A stretch of 64,000 bases of DNA from assembly GCF_023218075.1 (NCBI RefSeq), contig NZ_JALPTB010000025.1, forward strand, positions 1 to 64,000. The letters are read 5' to 3'. A program made the translations under genes and the position numbers. The notes beneath the pieces were generated by a model. That model made no database searches. It saw only the letters and a program-made list of their open reading frames with translations, and was not told the DNA's origin. How positions within the stretch are numbered: position 1 is the first letter of the stretch; each line of letters begins with the position of its first letter. Positions 1-8,810 of this stretch are shown one piece after another. Source of the stretch: Rhodococcus sp. HM1 (GTDB taxonomy: Bacteria > Actinomycetota > Actinomycetes > Mycobacteriales > Mycobacteriaceae).

Positions 1-1743
1 CCGCAGACCTCTGCGGCGACCCAGCGACCCGACCTGCGTCAGCCGGTCGATCCGACTATGCGTCTGGGCGCACCGCCCAAGGCGCCCGCGAAGGGCCTGA
101 GGGTCGTCGCGCTCGGCGGTATCGGCGAGATCGGCCGCAACATGACGGTCTTCGAGCACCAGGGCAAGATCCTGATCGTCGACTGCGGCGTGCTGTTCCC
201 CGAGGATCAGCAGCCCGGCGTCGACCTGATCCTGCCCGACTTCCGGTACATCGAGAACCGGATGGACGACGTCGAAGCGATCGTGCTGACGCACGGTCAC
301 GAAGATCACATCGGCGCGGTGCCGTTCCTGCTGCGTCTGCGCCCCGACATTCCGGTGGTCGGCTCCAAGTTCACGTTGGCGCTGGTCGCGGCGAAATGCC
401 GCGAGCACCGGCAGCGGCCCGTGCTCGTCGAGGTCACCGAGGGGGAGAGCACCACGCACGGCCCCTTCGAGTGCGAGTACTTCGCGGTCAACCACTCGAT
501 TCCCGACGCGATCGCCGTCGCGATCCGCACCGACGCCGGTCTCGTCCTGCACACCGGCGACATCAAGCTCGACCAGTTGCCCCTGGACAACCGGCTCACC
601 GACCTGGCCGGGTTCTCGCGACTCGGCGACGAAGGCGTCGACCTGTTCCTCGTCGACTCCACCAATGCCGAGGTGCCGGGTTTCGTCACCCCCGAACGCG
701 AGATCGGCGGCGTGCTCGACGGCGTCATCGGCAAGGCCACCAACCGCGTCATCGTCGCCTCGTTCGCCAGCCACGTCCATCGCATCCAGCAGGTCGTCGA
801 CGTCGCCGCCCGGTACAACCGGCGGATCGCGTTCGTCGGCCGCTCGATGGTCCGCAACATGCAGATCGCCCAGGACCTCGGGTACCTGCAGGTGCCCGAC
901 GGCCTCGTCGTCGACCTGGACACCGCGGCGAGCCTGCCGGGCAACCGCCTCGTCCTGGTCTCGACGGGATCCCAGGGCGAACCGCTCTCGGCCCTCTCAC
1001 GCATGGCCCGCGGCGAGCACCGGCAGATCAACATCCGCGCCGACGACCTCGTCGTGCTGGCGTCGTCGCTGATCCCCGGCAACGAGAACTCGGTGTTCGC
1101 GGTCGTCAACGGACTCGCCAAGCGCGGCGCGACCGTCGTCACCCAGCAGAACGCGAAGGTCCACGTCTCCGGCCACGCATCGGCCGGTGAGTTGCTGTAC
1201 CTGTACAACGCGGTGCGCCCGACCAACGCGATGCCCGTCCACGGCGAATGGCGGCACCTGCGCGCCAACGCGAAGCTCGCCGAAGCCACCGGTGTGCCGC
1301 CCGAGCGGATCGTCCTCGCGGAGGACGGTGTCGTCGTCGACATGGTCGACGGTCTCGCCGAGATCGTCGGGCAGATCCCCGTCGGCCACGTGTACGTCGA
1401 CGGTCTGTCCGTCGGCGACGTCGGCGAATCGACCCTGTCGGACCGGCTCATCCTCGGCGAGGGCGGCTTCATCTCGATCTCGGTCGCCGTCGACTCGGCC
1501 ACCGGCCGTGCGGTCAGTTCCCCCGAGGTGTCGGGACGCGGATTCTCCGACGACCCCACGGCCCTGTCCGAGGCCGCCCGGCTCGTCGACAAGACGCTCG
1601 ACGAACTCGCCGCGGAAGGCATCAACGAGACCCACCGCATCGCACAGGCCATCCGGCGTGTGGTCGGGCGCTGGGTGTCCGAGACCTACCGCCGCCGGCC
1701 GATGATCGTGCCGACCGTCATCGCGGTGACAGCACCGGAGTGA
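1..1743 (+). CDS. rnj: Ribonuclease J (5' end probably outside the window)
   Basis: Metallo-beta-lactamase/beta-CASP RNase with 5'-3' exo- and endonuclease activity in RNA maturation and decay. The zinc motif HGHEDH lies about 79-84 residues after the ATG at base 58. The VNHSIPDA and HTGDIKLDQ motifs and a C-terminal domain ending near YRRRPMIVPTVIAV are typical of the family. The frame is open from base 1, and the ATG at 58 has neither a Shine-Dalgarno sequence nor a fitting -10, so I infer that translation starts upstream. If it does start at 58 the protein is 561 aa, a normal family length. It corresponds to Rv2752c in the M. tuberculosis order. Confidence 0.95.
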   Translation, partial: PQTSAATQRPDLRQPVDPTMRLGAPPKAPAKGLRVVALGGIGEIGRNMTVFEHQGKILIVDCGVLFPEDQQPGVDLILPDFRYIENRMDDVEAIVLTHGHEDHIGAVPFLLRLRPDIPVVGSKFTLALVAAKCREHRQRPVLVEVTEGESTTHGPFECEYFAVNHSIPDAIAVAIRTDAGLVLHTGDIKLDQLPLDNRLTDLAGFSRLGDEGVDLFLVDSTNAEVPGFVTPEREIGGVLDGVIGKATNRVIVASFASHVHRIQQVVDVAARYNRRIAFVGRSMVRNMQIAQDLGYLQVPDGLVVDLDTAASLPGNRLVLVSTGSQGEPLSALSRMARGEHRQINIRADDLVVLASSLIPGNENSVFAVVNGLAKRGATVVTQQNAKVHVSGHASAGELLYLYNAVRPTNAMPVHGEWRHLRANAKLAEATGVPPERIVLAEDGVVVDMVDGLAEIVGQIPVGHVYVDGLSVGDVGESTLSDRLILGEGGFISISVAVDSATGRAVSSPEVSGRGFSDDPTALSEAARLVDKTLDELAAEGINETHRIAQAIRRVVGRWVSETYRRRPMIVPTVIAVTAPE

Positions 1744-1814
1744 TCTTCGGGCGGCCCGTGTCCACCGACCGCGGGTCGCCCGCCGGGAGCGATGACGGTG
1801 TCGGGCGCGCCGTG

Positions 1815-1820
1815 TACCGT
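1815..1820 (+). promoter_or_regulatory. -10 hexamer, leaderless promoter
   Basis: TACCGT ends 7 nt before the GTG at 1828. A transcript starting at that GTG would be leaderless. Confidence 0.5.
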
Positions 1821-1827
1821 CGGCGCC

Positions 1828-2451
1828 GTGAGCCTGGCCAAACGCGAACGAGCAGCCCTGGTCCGCACGATGTCGGAGGTCGGTCCCGACGCGCCCACCC
1901 TCTGCGGGGACTGGACGACACGGGATCTCGCCGCGCACCTGCTGGTGCGCGAGCGCCGGATCGACTCGATGCCCGGCATCCTTCTGCCGCAGCTCGCGGA
2001 CCACACCGAGAAGGTGCGCAAGTCGGCCACCGACCGGCCGTGGGCGTACCTGCTCGCGGACATCGAGTCCGGGCCGCCGATGTGGTCCCCGTTGTTCCTG
2101 GTCGACGCGGTCGCGAACGCGGGGGAGATGTTCGTCCACCACGAGGACGTCCGGCGCGCCGTCGACGGCTGGGAGCCGCGGGTGCTGCCCGCCGACGATC
2201 AAGAGCACCTGTGGCGGCTGGCCCGGCAGATCGGCCGGCGCAGCTACCGCGGCAGCGATGTCAGCGTCGTCTTCGAACGCCCCGACGGCACGCGCGCCAC
2301 CGTGCGGAAACGAGGCCCGCGCACCGTCGTGCTGCGCGGCGAACCGGCGGAACTGCTGCTGCACGCGTTCGGTCGCGACCAGGTGCGGCTGGAGACGGAC
2401 GGCGAGCCCCGCGACCTCGACGAGATCACGGCCTCGGCTCGCGGCGTGTGA
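1828..2451 (+). CDS. TIGR03085-family protein (DinB/mycothiol-dependent fold)
   Basis: About 207 aa. The N-terminus (LCGDWTTRDLAAHLLVRE) matches the TIGR03085/maleylpyruvate-isomerase N-terminal type, a four-helix DinB-like fold often binding a metal. Possible metal ligands are the His in AAHLLV and the pair in VHHEDVRRA. The C-terminal part resembles a small SCP2-like sheet. An ATG at 1792 is in frame, but I chose GTG 1828 because the conserved part begins there and a -10 hexamer sits 7 nt upstream. The substrate is unknown; mycothiol-dependent chemistry is only a family-level suggestion. Confidence 0.8.
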   Translation: MSLAKRERAALVRTMSEVGPDAPTLCGDWTTRDLAAHLLVRERRIDSMPGILLPQLADHTEKVRKSATDRPWAYLLADIESGPPMWSPLFLVDAVANAGEMFVHHEDVRRAVDGWEPRVLPADDQEHLWRLARQIGRRSYRGSDVSVVFERPDGTRATVRKRGPRTVVLRGEPAELLLHAFGRDQVRLETDGEPRDLDEITASARGV

Positions 2452-2540
2452 CGGTGAATACCCAGGTCACGGCGTGTCCTGTGACATGAACCGCGACGTG
2501 GTGCCGGTGTTGCGGATGGTTCGGATGGGGACCGAGCGGC

Positions 2541-2546
2541 TAACCT
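2541..2546 (+). promoter_or_regulatory. -10 hexamer of ftsK, leaderless
   Basis: TAACCT followed by 7 nt and the ATG at 2554. No Shine-Dalgarno sequence lies upstream, so a leaderless mRNA is inferred. Confidence 0.5.
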
Positions 2547-2553
2547 GACGGGT

Positions 2554-5361
2554 ATGGCAGGAAAGTCGAGCAGTCGCGGATCGTCCACGACCTCCCGGTC
2601 GAAGGCGACAGCGCGCGGCTCGGCCGGGACCTCGAGCCGCTCCGGCAGCGCCGGTGCGAGCCGGTCCGGCGGTTCCTCGAAGAGCGGATCGTCGCGCAGC
2701 GGCGCGGCCAAGAGTGGAACCGCGAAGGCGGGCACCGCGAAGACCGGCGCCACCAAGCGCCGGTCCTCGGCGTCGTCCACCCGGACCCCGGCGCGGCGTT
2801 CGGCCGCATCCACGCGTCCGGCCCGCGTCGCCGCGCCCTCTCGAACCTCGGCGTCCGGACGTCGGGGCCCCGGCGTGCTCGACTCCCTCGGGCGCGGGAT
2901 CAGCGCCGGCTGGTTCATGATCGCTCGCGGCGTCGGCGCCACCATCCGCACGATGGGCAAGGCCGGCGACATCGAACACGGTCACCGCCGCGACGGCATC
3001 GCGCTCGGACTGATCGCACTCGGCCTGGTCGTGGCGGGCAGCGTGTGGTTCGGGGTCGGCGGCCCGGTCGGCGGCTGGGTCGAATCCGGGGTGCGCGCGG
3101 TCACCGGTGGTGCCAGCGCAGTGCTGCCGCTCGTCGCGATCGGTATCGCCGTGGTGCTCATGCGCACCGAGCCGCGACCCGAGATCCGCCCCCGCCTGAT
3201 CCTCGGCGGGCTGCTGGTCGGGCTCCCGGCACTCGGGCTGTGGCACATCGCATCCGGATCGCCCACCACCCCCGAAGGCCGATCGCAGGGCGCCGGGTTC
3301 GTCGGCGGCGCGGTCGGCGGGCCGCTCACCTCGGGCCTGACCGTCTGGCTCTCGGTGCCGCTGATGGTGCTGGCCGCCGGGTTCGGGATCCTGCTCATCA
3401 CCGGCACCACCGTGCGTGAACTGCCCGGTCTCTTCCGCGACTACTTCGGGTTGTCGTATCGCGCCGACGACGAATACGGCGACTACGACGAGTACGACCC
3501 CCACGACGACTTCGGCCGTGACGAACCGCCGTACGACGACCACGACCCGACGCTGTTCGACGCCGACGGCTATCCCACCGAACGCCGCCCGCGACGGCGC
3601 CGCACCCCGGCCGAGAACTACCCGACCGACGAATTCGACGGCAACGCCCGCACCGAGGTGCTGCCGCTGTGGGACGCGCCCGCGACGAAGCCGTTCGAGG
3701 CGCCGCCCGCTCCCGAACCCGAACCGGAACCGGAACCGACGCCGGAACCGCCCAAACAGCGGACCAGGCCCAAGCCGACCCCGAAGCCCACCCCGCTGCC
3801 GACGCCGGCCGTCGACGAGGCCGACGAACTCGACGCGATGGTGCCGGAGCGGGTCGTCGAAGGCGACTACACGCTGCCGTCGATCGGGCTGCTCATCCAG
3901 GGCGACCCGCCGAAGACGCGCTCGTCCGCGAACGACCAGATGATCGACTCGATCACCGAGGTCCTCGAACAGTTCAAGATCGACGCGGCGGTCACCGGGT
4001 TCACCCGCGGTCCGACCGTCACCCGCTACGAGGTCGAACTGGGTCCCGGCGTCAAGGTCGAGAAGATCACCGCGCTGGCGCGCAACATCGCGTACGCCGT
4101 CGCGACCGACAACGTGCGGTTGCTCGCCCCGATCCCGGGCAAGTCCGCGGTGGGCATCGAGGTGCCCAACTCGGACCGCGAACTGGTCCGGCTGGCCGAC
4201 GTGCTCGCCGCCCCGAGCACCCGCAAGGATCGGCATCCGCTGGTGATCGGCCTCGGCAAGGACATCGAGGGCGACTTCGTGCACGCCAACCTGGCGAAGA
4301 TGCCGCACCTGCTGGTGGCCGGTTCCACCGGTTCCGGTAAGTCCAGCTTCGTCAACTCGATGCTGGTGTCGCTGTTGATCCGGGCGACCCCGGAGGACGT
4401 GCGGATGATCCTCATCGACCCCAAGATGGTCGAGTTGACGCCGTACGAGGGCATCCCGCACCTCATCACGCCCATCATCACGCAGCCGAAGAAGGCGGCG
4501 GCCGCGCTGGCGTGGCTCGTCGAGGAGATGGAGCAGCGCTACCAGGACATGCAGGCCAACCGGGTGCGGCACATCGACGACTTCAACGCCAAGGTGCGCT
4601 CCGGGGAGATCACCGCGCCGCTCGGCAGTGAACGCGTGTACCGCCCGTATCCGTACATCCTGGCGATCGTCGACGAGCTCGCCGACCTGATGATGACCGC
4701 GCCGCGTGAGGTCGAGGAGTCGATCGTGCGGATCACGCAGAAGGCCCGCGCCGCCGGTATCCACCTCGTGCTGGCCACGCAGCGACCGTCCGTGGACGTC
4801 GTCACGGGCCTGATCAAGACGAACGTGCCGTCCCGGCTGGCGTTCGCGACCTCGTCGCTCACGGACTCGCGCGTCATCCTCGACCAGCCCGGCGCCGAGA
4901 AGCTCATCGGTATGGGCGACGGTCTGTTCCTGCCGATGGGGGCGGGCAAACCGCAACGCCTGCAGGGTGCGTTCATCACCGACGAAGAGATCGCCGCGGT
5001 CGTCGACTTCACCAAGAACCAGGCCGAACCCGAGTACACCGAGGGCGTCACGACGCAGAAGGCGGGGGAGAAGAAGGACGTCGACCCCGACATCGGCGAC
5101 GACCTCGACGTGTTCCTCCAGGCCGTGGAACTGGTGGTGTCCAGCCAGTTCGGCTCGACGTCGATGCTGCAGCGCAAGCTGCGCGTCGGTTTCGCGAAGG
5201 CCGGCCGGCTCATGGACCTGATGGAGACCCGCGGTGTGGTCGGCCCGAGCGAAGGGTCGAAGGCCCGCGAGGTGCTGGTCAAGCCGGACGAACTCGAGGG
5301 CCTGCTGTACTCCATCCGTGGGGGCGGTGGAGACGGGGAGAACGGCTCCGACCAGGACTGA
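2554..5361 (+). CDS. ftsK: DNA translocase FtsK/SpoIIIE
   Basis: 935-aa septal DNA pump that moves chromosomes through the closing division septum. The first ~130 residues are a basic Ser/Gly/Ala/Lys-rich tail. Four membrane segments follow at about 150-290, then a linker rich in Asp/Glu and Pro with an EPEPEPEP run near 390. The RecA-like motor has Walker A GSTGSGKS at about 590 and the Walker B stretch MILIDPK about 25 residues later. The C-terminal winged-helix gamma domain (about 850-925) would read KOPS-type sequences. Equivalent to Rv2748c. It has its own leaderless promoter. Confidence 0.97.
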   Translation: MAGKSSSRGSSTTSRSKATARGSAGTSSRSGSAGASRSGGSSKSGSSRSGAAKSGTAKAGTAKTGATKRRSSASSTRTPARRSAASTRPARVAAPSRTSASGRRGPGVLDSLGRGISAGWFMIARGVGATIRTMGKAGDIEHGHRRDGIALGLIALGLVVAGSVWFGVGGPVGGWVESGVRAVTGGASAVLPLVAIGIAVVLMRTEPRPEIRPRLILGGLLVGLPALGLWHIASGSPTTPEGRSQGAGFVGGAVGGPLTSGLTVWLSVPLMVLAAGFGILLITGTTVRELPGLFRDYFGLSYRADDEYGDYDEYDPHDDFGRDEPPYDDHDPTLFDADGYPTERRPRRRRTPAENYPTDEFDGNARTEVLPLWDAPATKPFEAPPAPEPEPEPEPTPEPPKQRTRPKPTPKPTPLPTPAVDEADELDAMVPERVVEGDYTLPSIGLLIQGDPPKTRSSANDQMIDSITEVLEQFKIDAAVTGFTRGPTVTRYEVELGPGVKVEKITALARNIAYAVATDNVRLLAPIPGKSAVGIEVPNSDRELVRLADVLAAPSTRKDRHPLVIGLGKDIEGDFVHANLAKMPHLLVAGSTGSGKSSFVNSMLVSLLIRATPEDVRMILIDPKMVELTPYEGIPHLITPIITQPKKAAAALAWLVEEMEQRYQDMQANRVRHIDDFNAKVRSGEITAPLGSERVYRPYPYILAIVDELADLMMTAPREVEESIVRITQKARAAGIHLVLATQRPSVDVVTGLIKTNVPSRLAFATSSLTDSRVILDQPGAEKLIGMGDGLFLPMGAGKPQRLQGAFITDEEIAAVVDFTKNQAEPEYTEGVTTQKAGEKKDVDPDIGDDLDVFLQAVELVVSSQFGSTSMLQRKLRVGFAKAGRLMDLMETRGVVGPSEGSKAREVLVKPDELEGLLYSIRGGGGDGENGSDQD

Positions 5362-5397
5362 TACGGCCCCGGGCTGCGAGTGTGGTTGAATGGACCA

Positions 5398-5512
5398 CGT
5401 TGTGGAGGGGAGTATCCCCGTGATCCGCGACAGTTCCGTCAACACGTACGGCAGCGTTGCCGCTCCGGGACTGTCGGTCTGCACCTGTGCAGGCGGGAGA
5501 GACCTCCGGTGC
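5398..5512 (+). ncRNA. yybP-ykoY manganese riboswitch aptamer
   Basis: The conserved elements of the Mn2+-sensing yybP-ykoY RNA appear in order: GGGGAGTA (5407-5414), CCGTCAACA (5436-5444) and GAGACCT (5499-5505). The closing helix P1 can form between GGAGG (5404-5408) and CCTCC (5503-5507). The class is frequently found upstream of TerC-family genes, and terC starts 32 nt downstream. The boundaries are approximate. Confidence 0.88.
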
Positions 5513-5533
5513 CCTTTCAGGTCTACCGGAGGA
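5503..5533 (+). promoter_or_regulatory. Riboswitch expression platform sequestering the terC RBS
   Basis: CCTCCGGT (5503-5510) is perfectly complementary to ACCGGAGG (5525-5532), which contains the terC Shine-Dalgarno GGAGGA, with a 14-nt loop. CCTCC is also the 3' strand of aptamer P1. The two pairings are mutually exclusive, which predicts a translational ON switch: Mn2+ stabilises P1 and frees the ribosome binding site. Confidence 0.65.
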
Positions 5534-5543
5534 ATTCAGCCCC

Positions 5544-6560
5544 ATGCATGTGACACCCCTGGTGTGGCTCGTCACGATCGCGGTCATCGCCGCGCTCTTC
5601 GTGTTCGACTTCGTCTCCCACGTCCGTACCCCGCACGCCCCCTCGCTGCGTGAATCCGGATTCTGGTCCGCCGTCTTCATCGGCATCGCGATCCTGTTCG
5701 GCGTCGTGGTCTTCGCGCTGTGGGGACCGCAGTACGGCGGCGAGTACTTCGCCGGCTACGTCACCGAGAAGGCGCTGTCGGTCGACAACCTGTTCGTGTT
5801 CGTGGTGATCATGGCGACCTTCGCGATCCCCCGCGAATATCAGCAGAAGGTGCTCACCATCGGCATCGTCCTGGCCCTGGCGATGCGCGGCGCGTTCATC
5901 GCGGTCGGTGCCGCGGCGATCAACGCCTACAGCTGGGTGTTCTACCTGTTCGGCGTCTTCCTGCTGTACACCGCGGTCAAGCTGATCATCGACCACAACA
6001 AGGACGAGGACACCAAGCCCGACGAGGGCCGCATCGTGAAGCTGGTGCGCAAGGTCGTTCCCACCACCGAGCACTACGACGGCGACCGTCTGGTCACCCG
6101 GATCGACGGCAAGCGCATGGTCACGCCGCTCATGCTCGCGCTGCTCGCCATCGGCTTCGCCGACGTGCTGTTCGCCCTCGACTCCATCCCGGCGATCTAC
6201 GGCCTCACCCAGGAGCCGTACCTGGTGTTCACGGCGAACGCGTTCGCCCTGATGGGCCTACGTCAGCTGTTCTTCCTCATCGGCGGCCTGCTGGACCGCC
6301 TCGTGTACCTGTCGTACGGCCTGTCGATCATCTTGGCGTTCATCGGCCTCAAGCTTGTGCTGCACGCGCTGCACGAGAACACGCTGCCGTTCGTCAACGG
6401 CGGGGAGCACGTCGCGGTCCCGGAGATCTCCACGAGCCTGTCGTTGGCGGTGATCATCGGGGTGCTCGTCGTGACGACCGTCCTGAGCCTGCTCAAGAAC
6501 CGCAGCGACGCCCGGAAGGCCGAGGCCGTGGAGAGCTCCGAAACCGAGAACGTGCGGTGA
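5544..6560 (+). CDS. TerC-family membrane protein, probable Mn2+ exporter
   Basis: 338 aa with about eight hydrophobic segments; TerC/Alx/MntY type. The first segment begins MHVTPLVWLVTIAVIAALF. The acidic membrane motifs EKALSVDNLFV and FADVLFALDSIPAI are the family signatures expected to line a metal path. A loop of charged residues follows the fourth segment (DHNKDEDTKPDEGR). Start ATG 5544 is fixed by the GGAGGA RBS at 5528-5533. Control by the manganese riboswitch supports a role in Mn2+ efflux, possibly also metalation of exported proteins. It is convergent with the YciI gene, with a 3-nt gap. Confidence 0.9.
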   Translation: MHVTPLVWLVTIAVIAALFVFDFVSHVRTPHAPSLRESGFWSAVFIGIAILFGVVVFALWGPQYGGEYFAGYVTEKALSVDNLFVFVVIMATFAIPREYQQKVLTIGIVLALAMRGAFIAVGAAAINAYSWVFYLFGVFLLYTAVKLIIDHNKDEDTKPDEGRIVKLVRKVVPTTEHYDGDRLVTRIDGKRMVTPLMLALLAIGFADVLFALDSIPAIYGLTQEPYLVFTANAFALMGLRQLFFLIGGLLDRLVYLSYGLSIILAFIGLKLVLHALHENTLPFVNGGEHVAVPEISTSLSLAVIIGVLVVTTVLSLLKNRSDARKAEAVESSETENVR

Positions 6561-6563
6561 CCG

Positions 6564-6848
6564 TCAGGCGTTGAACACGCCCATCACCGGCTGCCAACCG
6601 GTGATGCGGACGGCGTCGACGAGGTTGCGCTGCGCGAACGGGTCCTGTGCCATCAGTTCGTGCGCGGCAGCCTCGTCGGCGACGTCGATGAGGATCAGGG
6701 CGCCCGAACCGTCCACCCACGGGCCCGTCGCCACGACCGTGCCCGCGTCGACGAGGTCGCTCAGCCAGCTGCGGTGCGTCGGGCGGTGCTTGTCGCGTGC
6801 GGCGACGGTGGCGTCGGAGTAGGTGTATTCGACGGCGAACAGGGGCAT
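6564..6848 (-). CDS. YciI-family protein
   Basis: 94-aa small alpha/beta ferredoxin-like protein. The conserved His/Asp region is visible as RPTHRSWLSDL, followed by GPWVDGSGALILIDV and the DPFAQ segment near residue 70, which are typical of YciI/YCII domains. The start ATG is preceded by GAGGAA. The biochemical function of stand-alone YciI proteins is mostly unknown. It lies in the same direction and about 40 nt downstream of the acetyltransferase gene, so the two may be co-transcribed. Confidence 0.88.
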   Translation of the reverse strand: MPLFAVEYTYSDATVAARDKHRPTHRSWLSDLVDAGTVVATGPWVDGSGALILIDVADEAAAHELMAQDPFAQRNLVDAVRITGWQPVMGVFNA

Positions 6849-6888
6849 GGGTTCCTCGCTTCGGGTTCGGGGTGTGCTCCGGAGCCGC

Positions 6889-7416
6889 TCAGAGCGTGAG
6901 CAGCATCCGCGTGTTGCCGAGTGTGTTGGGTTTGACGTAGCTCAGATCCAGGAACTCGGCGACGCCGGTATCGTACGACCGGCACATTTCGGCGTAGACC
7001 TCGGCGGTGACGGGGGTGCCCTCGATCTCGGCGAATCCGTGCCGGCCGAAGAACTCCACCTCGAACGTGAGCACGAAGAGCCGGTCGAGCTCGAGTTCTC
7101 GCGCGACCTCGATGAGTTTGGCCACCACGAGATGTCCGGCGCCGCGCCCCTTGACCCGCGGATCCACCGCGACCGTGCGCACCTCGCCGAGATCCGCCCA
7201 CAGCACGTGCAGCGCGCCGCAGCCGATGACCTCGCCACCCGATTCGGCCACCCAGAACTCCTGCACCGACTCGTACAGGGTCACGAGGTTCTTCTCGAGC
7301 AGGATGCGACCTGCATAGATGTCGATGAGACGCTTGATCTCCGGAACGTCCGACGTTCGAGCACGGCGCACGATGATCCGGTCGGCGTGTTCGTGATCGG
7401 GCGTCGGAGAAGTCAT
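6889..7416 (-). CDS. Amino-acid N-acetyltransferase, GNAT fold (Rv2747 type)
   Basis: 175-aa single-domain GNAT enzyme. It resembles the short actinobacterial N-acetylglutamate synthase encoded beside ftsK/pgsA in mycobacteria, which feeds arginine synthesis from glutamate or glutamine. The acetyl-CoA loop reads VDPRVKGRGAGHLVV (about residues 84-98). FVLTFEVEFFGRHGF is the conserved beta6/alpha4 region. The start ATG at 7416 has a TACTGT hexamer 7 nt upstream and no obvious RBS, so leaderless translation is inferred. Substrate assignment rests on synteny. Confidence 0.85.
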   Translation of the reverse strand: MTSPTPDHEHADRIIVRRARTSDVPEIKRLIDIYAGRILLEKNLVTLYESVQEFWVAESGGEVIGCGALHVLWADLGEVRTVAVDPRVKGRGAGHLVVAKLIEVARELELDRLFVLTFEVEFFGRHGFAEIEGTPVTAEVYAEMCRSYDTGVAEFLDLSYVKPNTLGNTRMLLTL

Positions 7417-7423
7417 GCGGTGA

Positions 7424-7429
7424 ACAGTA
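7424..7429 (-). promoter_or_regulatory. -10 hexamer of the acetyltransferase gene, leaderless
   Basis: On the minus strand TACTGT is followed by 7 nt and the ATG at 7416. Confidence 0.5.
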
Positions 7430-7566
7430 GCGGGTGCTCGGAACGATATTGTGGGTCACGTGCCGGTCGGATCGTCGAGTTCATCCCAGATTCCGGGGGA
7501 ACTACGTCCACCGGCCCGACCTGTGCCGACTTCCGGTACTTCACGACGTTGCACCCGGAGGTCCGC

Positions 7567-8259
7567 ATGAGCACGCCCCGTCCCCATGTCGCCGGGGCCG
7601 GTAGCGGCGCCGCGCCGGGACCGCACGCCGGCACCGCCCACGAGCCGGTGCCGCTGTGGAACATCGCGAACATCCTCACCATGCTGCGGATCGCGCTGGT
7701 GCCGGTGTTCCTCGTGCTGCTGTTCGTCGGCGACGGTCACGAGACCCGTTGGCGCATCGCGGCCACGGCGGTGTTCGCGATCGCCGCGATCACCGATCGC
7801 GTCGACGGTCAGCTCGCCCGTCGTCGAGGTCTGGTCACGGATTTCGGCAAGCTCGCCGACCCGATCGCGGACAAGGCGCTGATCGGTGCCGCACTCGTCG
7901 GCCTGTCGGTCCTCGGCGACCTGTCCTGGTGGGTGACCGGAATCATCGCCGCCCGCGAACTCGGTATCACGGCACTGCGATTCGCGGTGCTCCGGCACGC
8001 GGTGATCCCCGCCAGCCGCGGCGGCAAGGCCAAGACTCTCGTGCAGACCCTCGCGATCGGGGTGTACCTGCTGCCTTTGCCGGACGCCGTGATGCCGTTC
8101 GCGGTCGCGCTGATGGCGCTGGCAGTGCTGTTGACCGTGGGTACCGGCATCGACTATGTAGTCCAGGCGGCACGGTTGCGCGCGGGCGTCCGCACGGAGG
8201 CACAGCATCACCGCGACGACCAGCATCACCGCGACGACCTGGGCGGAGCCGAAGCGTAG
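7567..8259 (+). CDS. pgsA: CDP-diacylglycerol-glycerol-3-phosphate 3-phosphatidyltransferase
   Basis: 230-aa CDP-alcohol phosphotransferase that makes phosphatidylglycerol phosphate. The signature D-x2-DG-x2-AR-x8-G-x3-D-x3-D is complete (from TDRVDGQLARR to LADPIAD). Hydrophobic segments flank it. A start at ATG 7567 is supported by GGAGG 6 nt upstream. Equivalent to Rv2746c (pgsA3). The hydrophilic C-terminus contains an exact 18-bp in-frame duplication (QHHRDD twice). The next gene begins one base after the stop, so cinA is probably translationally coupled. Which phosphatidyltransferase subtype it is rests on synteny. Confidence 0.9.
   Translation: MSTPRPHVAGAGSGAAPGPHAGTAHEPVPLWNIANILTMLRIALVPVFLVLLFVGDGHETRWRIAATAVFAIAAITDRVDGQLARRRGLVTDFGKLADPIADKALIGAALVGLSVLGDLSWWVTGIIAARELGITALRFAVLRHAVIPASRGGKAKTLVQTLAIGVYLLPLPDAVMPFAVALMALAVLLTVGTGIDYVVQAARLRAGVRTEAQHHRDDQHHRDDLGGAEA
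8203..8238 (+). repeat. 18-bp tandem duplication at the pgsA 3' end
   Basis: Two identical adjacent copies of an 18-bp unit encode QHHRDD twice in the PgsA cytosolic tail. The reading frame is kept. Confidence 0.9.
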
Positions 8260-8769
8260 ATGGCCGCCGCGCCGGATCCTCTCGTCGCCGCCACCCGGGC
8301 CGCAGACCTCGTTGCCGCCCTCGTCGAGCGAGGGCAGACCGTCGCGACCGCCGAATCGCTCACTGCGGGCCTGCTCTCGGCCACGATCGCCGGTGTGCCC
8401 GGAGCCAGCGCGGTGTTGCGCGGTGGTCTCGTCGTGTACGCGACCGATCTGAAGGCATCGCTCGCCGGCGTCGACACCGAGCGCCTCGGGCGGGACGGTC
8501 CGGTCGCCGAGTCGACCGCTGCAGCACTCGCCGAGGGCGCTGCGGAACGCTGCGGTGCGACGTGGGGTGTCGGACTGACCGGGGTCGCCGGCCCCGACGA
8601 TCAGGACGGGCACCCGCCGGGCACCCTTTTTCTGGGGATCTGTGGCCCCGACGGCACCACCGTGACATGCCCTGCGGTGCACGGCGACCGATGGTCCATC
8701 CGGCTCGGTGCGGTGGACGCCGCCGTGTCGGGGCTACTCGGGCGCCTGACATTGGACTCGGCGTTGTAG
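8260..8769 (+). CDS. CinA C-terminal domain protein (PncC-type amidohydrolase)
   Basis: 169 aa covering only the CinA C-terminal domain, which in PncC deamidates nicotinamide mononucleotide. The family motifs ATAESLTAGLLSATIAGVPGAS (split here: ATAESLTAGL then SATIAGVPGA) and the GLTGVAGP loop are present. The N-terminal MoCF-like domain of full CinA is absent. It starts directly after the pgsA stop and precedes clgR, the same order as in other Mycobacteriales. A role in NAD recycling is family knowledge and is not shown by context. Confidence 0.88.
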   Translation: MAAAPDPLVAATRAADLVAALVERGQTVATAESLTAGLLSATIAGVPGASAVLRGGLVVYATDLKASLAGVDTERLGRDGPVAESTAAALAEGAAERCGATWGVGLTGVAGPDDQDGHPPGTLFLGICGPDGTTVTCPAVHGDRWSIRLGAVDAAVSGLLGRLTLDSAL

Positions 8770-8810
8770 TGTCTGCTCACCGCGGTTTCGGTGCACGGTG
8801 TCGCGACCGC

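Noticed and set aside
2467-5484. Very long open frame (about 1000 codons) antisense to ftsK
   Set aside because: High GC removes stop codons in shadow frames; the translation is Arg/His/Gly-rich with no domain, and the sense strand is clearly ftsK.
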